DNA from: Muribaculaceae bacterium
GTDB lineage: Bacteria; Bacteroidota; Bacteroidia; Bacteroidales; Muribaculaceae
Length of the DNA: 38,490 nucleotides
Assembly: GCA_017553785.1 (NCBI GenBank)
Contig: JAFZKD010000047.1
Location: forward strand, 1-38,490
Direction of reading: 5' to 3'
Positions 33,701 to 38,490 of the stretch are shown here, piece after piece. The notes under the pieces are model-generated. The model was not told the DNA's origin and did not search any database. It saw nothing but the letters and a program-made list of their open reading frames with translations. Each line of letters begins with the position of its first letter. The first letter of the stretch is position 1. The position numbers and the translations under genes are program-made.

Positions 33701-36252
33701 ATGACTTTGTCCCCATGAAGATCAAGGATCCCAACGCACAGGATGAGGCCTATTTCTATATCAAAGATGCGCTAGGGATAGATAAGATTGTAAATACTCT
33801 TTGCGAGACAATAGAATACGATAATAAAAAATATCCTAACGGTATTCAGTTGAGTGCTTCACCTGACATCATCCGTAATTACGTTATCGAGTTCTTTGAC
33901 CTCTTCAATTATCGCCTCGATGCATGGATAATGGGTATTCTGAACAACAAAATACGCACGAGAATGAACTGCGGAAGACATCGTCTGGCTCTGGGCTGCT
34001 TCGGATGGCTGTTCAACCTTAGGGAAGTGGATGACTATAAGCTGGGCAGCACCAATGAGTATATCGTAGCGCCCTCGATTAATCAAGCTATCACTGGAGC
34101 CATACTGCGCAGTTCTTACAACAATAGCCTCAAAAACGGCAAAGCCCACAACTATGACATGAGTGTTAACCTGTCGTCAGAGCGTGTGAGATCAGCCATC
34201 CGCATCATTGAGGGCATTCAGAACGGACTCTCGCTGGGCTGCATCCTGGGTGCCGATATGGAACGGCTCATTCACGAGGCGTGGAAGACCAAGCCCGAGT
34301 TGGAACTTGACAGTTGCATCTATCCGCTCCGCATTGCTTATCCGTTGATGAAAAAAGACCAGGATGATGCCGTCGATGCGGCTGATGGCTCACCGGCCAA
34401 TATCACCGTGCTCAACGGTGCCCGTCTCCTGGAAGATTATACTGCTCGAAAAAATGCCGGGAAAGATGCTGTCATAGCATGGCTGAAGTTGTTTGTCGGC
34501 ATCACGAAACAGAATGAAAAAATTGAAAAGTTGATTAACATAATCGACATTATTGATGATGAGAAGGATGCGCTCACCGATGTCGTCCTCTCTGAGAGCG
34601 TTTATAAGCTCACGCAGGGCAATACCGAGGCCTCAGCAGCGATTAGCCGTGCCTTGAAGGAACTGAAGAATATCCCGATGCCCGAGGTAACTGAAATCCC
34701 CATATCCAGCGCTCAGATTGACAACTACATGCTGGCAATGCTGCCTGCCTCGGTCAAAAGCATTGAGCAGAGCAACCTGCTTGCCAACATTGAACCTAAA
34801 GTCGATGCCTGGTTGTGCAAGATGATGCATCGTCCCGATAATATCTACATGCGACCTCGCATCATTAAGGAGAGCGCGTTTTCTTTGGGTTCTCTGGGCA
34901 TCAGTGCATCTGAGATGGTATATCTCTCGGCCGACAAGACATCGTTTACACATTTTGTCGAGGTGCTCGCTTGGATGAAGACTGGAACATTCAGGAAAAT
35001 GGCTGATTGTGAAAGCGGCTTTGCACTCAAGGGTGACGACAAGCATGCCTTCGGAGAGTGTGCGATGGCTATCGACGAGTTGCGCAAGGTGCTGGCTTCA
35101 GCCCGCCCGCTCACCAACGATGACCTAGTGAAGCAAACGGGCCTTTCCTCGTCGGCAGTCTATAGCGAGATGAGTGATGAGTACCATCACGTGGAAGGGT
35201 ATATCACTCGTCTGCTTGTTGATATTAAGCAACTCAGCGAGCGTCAACAGGAGATTCAGAATCCTGAGAATGCCGATTACGAAATGGTCGCTTTGCCTGA
35301 TGACATGGTGGCAGAGGCTGTCAGAATTTTGCTTGACTGCTATCGCATCGGCTATACCATGGCTCTTGATGCAGTTGACCAAAATGTCTTCATTGGTCAA
35401 AGAAATCTCATCGATGGGGTAGTGGAGTGGAAGGAAACAGTACAGGCCCAGCATGCATTGTTCAAGTCCATGCTGATGCTTTATGACAATATGCAGGCCA
35501 AACTAGCCGAGGCTGCCCAAATGATTGCGGCTGATGCTGAGCGCAAGTATACCACCTATGTTGAAGCGCTCAAGACCGTGCTCGTATCAGGCTACCTTGT
35601 CGTGCCATCTTTCCGTCCCGACGAGAATGTGCCTATCGCTGACCTCGCTGATCAGGCCGCAGAAGATAGGTTTGACAACATCAATAGGATGGAGCTTGAG
35701 GCAATGATGGGTGACCTGGCACTGGTAGAGCAGCCGATGATGAATCTGCATCAGCTAAGGTTATTCCAGAAGTGTGATGACATCGATGCTCCCGGCATCG
35801 TTCCCATGCAGCTTGCTTCGGTGGAGAACAATATTGGGGTCAATCAGTGGCTTGGCACCACCGTCGCTAGCGAGGATGAAGTGAGGGATGCCTTCACCTA
35901 TATCGTGATGAGCCCAGAGTACTTCGTTGTAGCTTCATCTGAGCAGGAGCCCCTGCTTGCAGGAATCGTGATTGACCATTGGATTGAACGCATCCCATAT
36001 AGGGACCAGACTGCTGCCGTGGCATTCGGTTATGACCAGCCTGATGCCGAGGCACCCCAGACGCTCTTGCTTGCCGTTGCCACCAAGGACAACAACAAGG
36101 GCTGGAATGAGAAGATGCTTGTCAACTCCATCAAGAGCGCCATCCACATGGTGAAGTGCCGCACCGTGAGTCCCGACTTGCTGAGCAAGGACGGGTGGGC
36201 GAGCGGCCTGTTCCCCCTGCTCGAGTATAAGGATCCTCGCAACTCGAATTAG
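30718..36252 (+). CDS. Giant-operon protein 3 (RIGDQPYGILPA family)
   Basis: The function of this 1844-aa protein is unknown; it has no signal peptide or membrane helix. Conserved-looking blocks in order: LLMLPLRLETKI (near 26); LCLRIYPDVVALT (near 473); VPVTNLLPDRFVVHA (near 590); LSWMTDYDEAERLGMAI; RIGDQPYGILPA (862-873); YRLDAWIMGIL; ALGCFGWLFNL; APSINQAITGAILRSSY; NLSSERVRSAIRIIEGIQNG (near 1150); and AFGYDQPDAEAPQTLLLAV (near 1768). I recognise this order as a recurrent large-protein family without known function. The N-terminal 460 residues are helical and locally very basic (AKNRRMRRPYLKAAYK), and include an AT-rich segment. A coiled-coil-like part lies near 1480-1620. It begins 36 bases after gene 2 and is followed by gene 4 after 60 bases. 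Confidence 0.82.
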   Translation: MKKYQDILRDVTSRNLAAKKVNTSLLMLPLRLETKIMYRRVDKTDEPEKVLYAFKSLHSLLQSYHRLAGAVDKGEIEVATRNLKQQMRETIHCFETIDLLYAEDKSYLNDLVTNIHNSLHTVELQDAFAPLIDTLDDIPRLTSHSDKGATNYLNELDRITRMLENMVNCPLFTGRRRDGQFATYSQTARFRYAYKRYKEINSWFQPTGKGRKITALANSIHSGMITKSQCIRFDNLIKRIKKAITFAPLSDDNHGGLRQAHSNLTKGYPYEHNINPEDNLYAYGVRFVMDEGYEKALEEFHVSLYPNNPVAGRNKYFHYNRMVKMAGLLYDNLTSFINNDFEGVKTSLNAKTCKPKGRKKPCSIRYTLIVSKLLRVELLLAKAAHAKNRRMRRPYLKAAYKCQSSLLSSLNEKIYFTYGAQRSFVKDLLNDIISIDNNARRHYTQTALPDLGMCFNIRRKVPLKKAKKRKCLCLRIYPDVVALTQAVRQISREEYLAGKDFWLKYIFNDDEKYRQSLWLAICDLFPAHRSAFILKSTFPKGNYAVMCRKAREFHDNNMTIDDFIKEIDENFVNSFPTTYVDNGEQLFTVPVTNLLPDRFVVHAAVKTKVNASRTIIQYGHRLPKQLQVGLDLNNLDTATKELVIDSHGRKQLYLNGGLSWMTDYDEAERLGMAITIPLDAMKTGLKKTKVRNFEFNQIIVYGVNDSSTYESNKMIKDLMTGSLYSDKAMDIISFETATNIITNEDAKYAFDSSEEKQRERFQYQAYNCVNPHVPERGNDLDILDRLLCLNESVLGNIDVPGEPGQAEVELQRRVNSLMIEYITDSRLCPVINPLINAIKNSPTLHDYLCNDVLSRGPFPMMRIGDQPYGILPACDFRNLAVRASNPLAIVKKILLLLTIHWNNILSTNIVTCYGKDSDNSNTTVTTNDYLDILGNTPRSTSFYRRKMVQSGIIDAEYFRGETYHHQIEELMKIAKSLNLIKEEDRDQIKKIIPNYDFVPMKIKDPNAQDEAYFYIKDALGIDKIVNTLCETIEYDNKKYPNGIQLSASPDIIRNYVIEFFDLFNYRLDAWIMGILNNKIRTRMNCGRHRLALGCFGWLFNLREVDDYKLGSTNEYIVAPSINQAITGAILRSSYNNSLKNGKAHNYDMSVNLSSERVRSAIRIIEGIQNGLSLGCILGADMERLIHEAWKTKPELELDSCIYPLRIAYPLMKKDQDDAVDAADGSPANITVLNGARLLEDYTARKNAGKDAVIAWLKLFVGITKQNEKIEKLINIIDIIDDEKDALTDVVLSESVYKLTQGNTEASAAISRALKELKNIPMPEVTEIPISSAQIDNYMLAMLPASVKSIEQSNLLANIEPKVDAWLCKMMHRPDNIYMRPRIIKESAFSLGSLGISASEMVYLSADKTSFTHFVEVLAWMKTGTFRKMADCESGFALKGDDKHAFGECAMAIDELRKVLASARPLTNDDLVKQTGLSSSAVYSEMSDEYHHVEGYITRLLVDIKQLSERQQEIQNPENADYEMVALPDDMVAEAVRILLDCYRIGYTMALDAVDQNVFIGQRNLIDGVVEWKETVQAQHALFKSMLMLYDNMQAKLAEAAQMIAADAERKYTTYVEALKTVLVSGYLVVPSFRPDENVPIADLADQAAEDRFDNINRMELEAMMGDLALVEQPMMNLHQLRLFQKCDDIDAPGIVPMQLASVENNIGVNQWLGTTVASEDEVRDAFTYIVMSPEYFVVASSEQEPLLAGIVIDHWIERIPYRDQTAAVAFGYDQPDAEAPQTLLLAVATKDNNKGWNEKMLVNSIKSAIHMVKCRTVSPDLLSKDGWASGLFPLLEYKDPRNSN

Positions 36253-36312
36253 TTGCTCTAAGGGATGTGTGATGCTCATGACTTTTTGTTGAAATAAATA
36301 ATCCAATATAGC

Positions 36313-38295
36313 ATGAATGAACAATATATAAAAACTGCTGAGAATTACCTGCAGGGCGTGGCAAATTCCTATGGTGAGGGTAATTTGGAGGGCGTTATCA
36401 CTAATGGTAATCAACTTCAGGTGTCGTTCAAAAGCCGCATTGAGGGACGCACTCGCGACATTGACCCGACCGAGGCCATGCGATTGCGTGTGCACGACCC
36501 CTTGTGGATGCTGGCACGACAGTGGCAGATGGGTGAATTCCGTGGCAACAACACGGGCACAGCCATGTCTGTGAGATGTGCAGTGAGATATGATGACTGT
36601 TCCAGCGATCCCATCGAACCGGTTACCGAGCAGATTAACCCTTGCATTGATTTCCTTGCTAGAATCGAGTCGGCGGTCTATTTCCTCGACTTGCTGAAGA
36701 GCACACAAGAGGGCAGGGATTTGGCTAAAACGCTCCGTCTTTGGCTCATCAAGCAATTCCCCATTAATTGGGAAGCGGTTGGTGCGTTGGTGCTGCCCAA
36801 TGCTGTCACTAAGGCCGAAGAGATGAAGCTCAACAGGCATCTCCAAAACTATGCAAAGGCCTACAAGGGAAAAATATTTGATGGAGCGGCGCTTTATCAA
36901 TATTTGTCTCAAGACCAGGGAAAGGCTGAGGCTTCTCCAAAGGCAGCATCGCCTCTTGAAAGGTCTTTGATGCTCGTTAAAAGTAAGTTCATAGCATGGT
37001 TTGAAAAGAAATACAAGCCCGCATCTTCTACCAATCAACACTGGCAGGCTGCTGACTTGTGCTACACAGTTGAGACTGAAGTGGCTGGGAAAACCTACAA
37101 GAGTGACAACTATCAAGGTGGACGCCTCTCGTGGTATACTTTTGATTATGAATTGAAACTTAAAGGCTTGAATGAACTCAAGCCGGGCGTTAGGCCTGTG
37201 TTAGAGCCCATCCCTGATCAAGTGCTCAGCCTCCCGACACCTGCAACCTTTGCTGCTGCACCCAACAAGCGACTTTGGCAGATGGAAGACCGTAAGGTGT
37301 TTATGGGCAACAGCGTCGAGGAACCTTCAGAGGCCAACTCGGTAGTGATGAGATATGCCACCATGTATTCCAACGACTGGATGCTCTTCCCGTTGAGTAC
37401 CGAAATTGGCAAGTACATCACGGTGAAGAAAATTGAGGTGGTAGACACCTTTGGCGAGTGCTTTAGCATTGATGAAAAAGACCGTGCAGGAAACAAGGGA
37501 CAATTGGGTGAGTATGAGGAGCAGTGGCAGGCGTTCACCAACTCTACCGTGGGTAACCGCAAGCGCACACTGGTCCATGGTCTCTACTTTGCTCCACAGT
37601 TGGCAGCCACGGTCGAGGGTAAGCCTATTGAGGAGGTGAAAATCCTGCGCGACGAGATAGCCAACATGGTTTGGGGCGTGGAGAACGTTGTTCCTGACGG
37701 TTGCGGAGGCACACTTGATGCCAACCTTTACGCTACGAGATTGGGAACCATCGTCAATGAACATAACAAGGCGGGTGAACCCGTGCGAGAGCCAGATACC
37801 ATCACTTTTGGTCAAAATACCGGACCCGTGGTGGAGAAAGTTGAAGCCGGTGATACTCCCAAAGCTAAGTTCACCTATCAGCTGCAATCTTCGGTGCCGT
37901 TCAACTGGATACCATTCATCCCACAGCGGCTTCAAACCGAGGAATCAAAGAACTTGCCCTTCTTCTTGGGTGGCAGGGAAATCATCTTGCGCCGTGGCAA
38001 GATGCCTTGCTATATCTTCAATAAAGATCACTTCGACCTGTTGGCTGTCCGCCCGCAAGGATCCATCATGCGTCCTGTTTTGAAATTAACCAAGAATGGG
38101 GATCACAAAGTCAAGGAAGAGCCCATGGTAATCCATGAAGAGGCCGTCCAGGCTACAGGTATCAGGCTGACCAAGAACTATCAGCGTGCCCGTTGGATAG
38201 GGGGTAAGACTTATCAGTGGTTAGGCATCTACAAGCGTCAGGCCCAGACCGAGGCTTCGAGCGGTCTCGTCTTTGATCAGTTAAAGGAAAAATAG
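36313..38295 (+). CDS. Giant-operon protein 4 (DPLWMLARQWQMGEF family)
   Basis: The function of this 660-aa soluble-looking protein is unknown. The hallmark is RVHDPLWMLARQWQMGEFRG at residues 59-78, preceded by SRIEGRTRDIDP. Further blocks are NDWMLFPLSTEIGKYITV with VVDTFGECF, VKILRDEIANMVWGVENVV (about 442-460), SVPFNWIPFIPQRL, and YQRARWIGGKTYQWLG near the end, then SSGLVFDQL. All recall one conserved family that I have seen beside the RIGDQPYG and DUF6603 proteins. Its stronger conservation and smaller size suggest a core subunit. No enzyme motif, signal peptide or membrane segment is seen. It closes the four-gene run; inverted repeats and a possible IS end follow within 60 bases. Confidence 0.82.
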   Translation: MNEQYIKTAENYLQGVANSYGEGNLEGVITNGNQLQVSFKSRIEGRTRDIDPTEAMRLRVHDPLWMLARQWQMGEFRGNNTGTAMSVRCAVRYDDCSSDPIEPVTEQINPCIDFLARIESAVYFLDLLKSTQEGRDLAKTLRLWLIKQFPINWEAVGALVLPNAVTKAEEMKLNRHLQNYAKAYKGKIFDGAALYQYLSQDQGKAEASPKAASPLERSLMLVKSKFIAWFEKKYKPASSTNQHWQAADLCYTVETEVAGKTYKSDNYQGGRLSWYTFDYELKLKGLNELKPGVRPVLEPIPDQVLSLPTPATFAAAPNKRLWQMEDRKVFMGNSVEEPSEANSVVMRYATMYSNDWMLFPLSTEIGKYITVKKIEVVDTFGECFSIDEKDRAGNKGQLGEYEEQWQAFTNSTVGNRKRTLVHGLYFAPQLAATVEGKPIEEVKILRDEIANMVWGVENVVPDGCGGTLDANLYATRLGTIVNEHNKAGEPVREPDTITFGQNTGPVVEKVEAGDTPKAKFTYQLQSSVPFNWIPFIPQRLQTEESKNLPFFLGGREIILRRGKMPCYIFNKDHFDLLAVRPQGSIMRPVLKLTKNGDHKVKEEPMVIHEEAVQATGIRLTKNYQRARWIGGKTYQWLGIYKRQAQTEASSGLVFDQLKEK

Positions 38296-38350
38296 TTTCA
38301 TTGGAATCCAAGCAATTTTCCAATTAGATTGGCTTCCTGAATGTTAATGT

Positions 38351-38391
38351 AAAGAGGGTGTGTCAAAATGAAGTTATGGCTCACCCTCTTT
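38351..38391. repeat. Inverted repeat, possible insertion-sequence end
   Basis: AAAGAGGGTG (38351-38360) pairs perfectly with CACCCTCTTT (38382-38391). GAGGGTGTGTCAAAATG at the left resembles terminal repeats of Bacteroidetes insertion sequences. It could also act as a terminator for the giant operon, 56 bases upstream. The other end would lie outside the window. Confidence 0.45.
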
Positions 38392-38400
38392 GGAAATCAA

Positions 38401-38437
38401 CCGCCTGAGATTGCGATATATCTCAGGCGGCGATTTT
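38401..38437. terminator. Strong GC-rich hairpin followed by T run
   Basis: CCGCCTGAGAT (38401-38411) pairs perfectly with ATCTCAGGCGG (38420-38430), and CGATTTTTT follows. It looks like an intrinsic terminator on the + strand, possibly guarding an IS from read-through or ending the giant-gene transcript. Confidence 0.6.
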
Positions 38438-38490
38438 TTGTCGGTTTGCCCGATAGGTGGCACTCTCGTGGAGTTGAGTGTGAACTGTAA
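38423..38490 (-). CDS. Possible 3' end of a transposase gene (partial)
   Basis: On the minus strand a frame open to the window edge encodes about 21 residues ending HESATYRANRQKIAA, with its stop inside the hairpin at 38423-38425. The basic tail just inside a candidate terminal repeat would fit a transposase C-terminus. The piece is too short to identify, and two other minus-strand frames are also open at the edge. Confidence 0.22.
   Translation of the reverse strand, partial: TVHTQLHESATYRANRQKIAA

Noticed and set aside
35935-37116. 393-codon minus-strand frame across the end of giant gene 3 and start of giant gene 4
   Set aside because: It crosses two conserved + strand genes, shows no motif and has no promoter or start context.
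20320-38295. Extracellular contractile injection system or prophage tail, because of the tape-measure-like helical region
   Set aside because: No sheath, tube, baseplate, spike or AAA+ ATPase protein is present, and the other three proteins carry different conserved blocks.

Overview
The window looks like a Bacteroidales chromosome (Prevotella/Muribaculaceae-like). Evidence: Bacteroidetes -7 boxes (TAnnTTTG, mostly TATCTTTG) stand ahead of most transcription units, most starts lack a Shine-Dalgarno, there is a secreted protein with a C-terminal dockerin-like pair of the kind common in gut Bacteroidales, and the lipoprotein and porin are Bacteroidetes-like. All confident genes are on the + strand. 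No tRNA, rRNA or CRISPR array was seen.

Layout. (1) 23-1833: etfB-etfA, followed by a nested hairpin. (2) 2116-3462: secreted dockerin-bearing protein with its own promoter and terminator. (3) 4093-4869: VanX-type D-Ala-D-Ala dipeptidase lipoprotein. (4) 5004-8909: Cache-PP2C-HATPase phosphatase/kinase fusion, STAS antagonist and an outer-membrane barrel protein, closely spaced. (5) 8973-18151: compact natural-product operon with a two-module NRPS (C-A-T-C-A-T-R), a MATE exporter and a Sfp-type phosphopantetheinyl transferase. The terminal reductase predicts a dipeptide (or N-acyl dipeptide) aldehyde, a class known from gut bacterial NRPS clusters and able to cyclise to pyrazinones. (6) 18554-19478: three overlapping small genes, DUF3791, DUF3990 (ADP-ribosyltransferase-like) and a small partner. 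They resemble a toxin-antitoxin module and sit between two diverged direct repeats of about 200 bp. (7) 20320-38295: an 18-kb run of four giant genes (2218, 1227, 1844 and 660 aa), probably one operon from one promoter. (8) 38351-38490: inverted repeats and a possible transposase tail, perhaps the edge of an insertion sequence.

The most interesting region is (7). The 2218-aa protein joins a very long amphipathic, coiled-coil-like helical half to a beta-rich DUF6603 half. The other three carry strongly conserved motifs (DLPWRYTP and WREYPTDQRG; RIGDQPYGILPA and YDQPDAEAPQ; DPLWMLARQWQMGEF). From memory I associate these with families of unknown function that recur together in actinobacteria, cyanobacteria and myxobacteria. 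None has a visible signal peptide, membrane helix or enzyme motif, so a large cytoplasmic assembly is the simplest reading. Two members contain AT-rich internal segments that suggest module exchange. The setting, beside a repeat-flanked toxin-like cassette and a possible IS end, suggests an accessory island.

Domain calls rest on motif recognition by eye. No database search or structure prediction was run.
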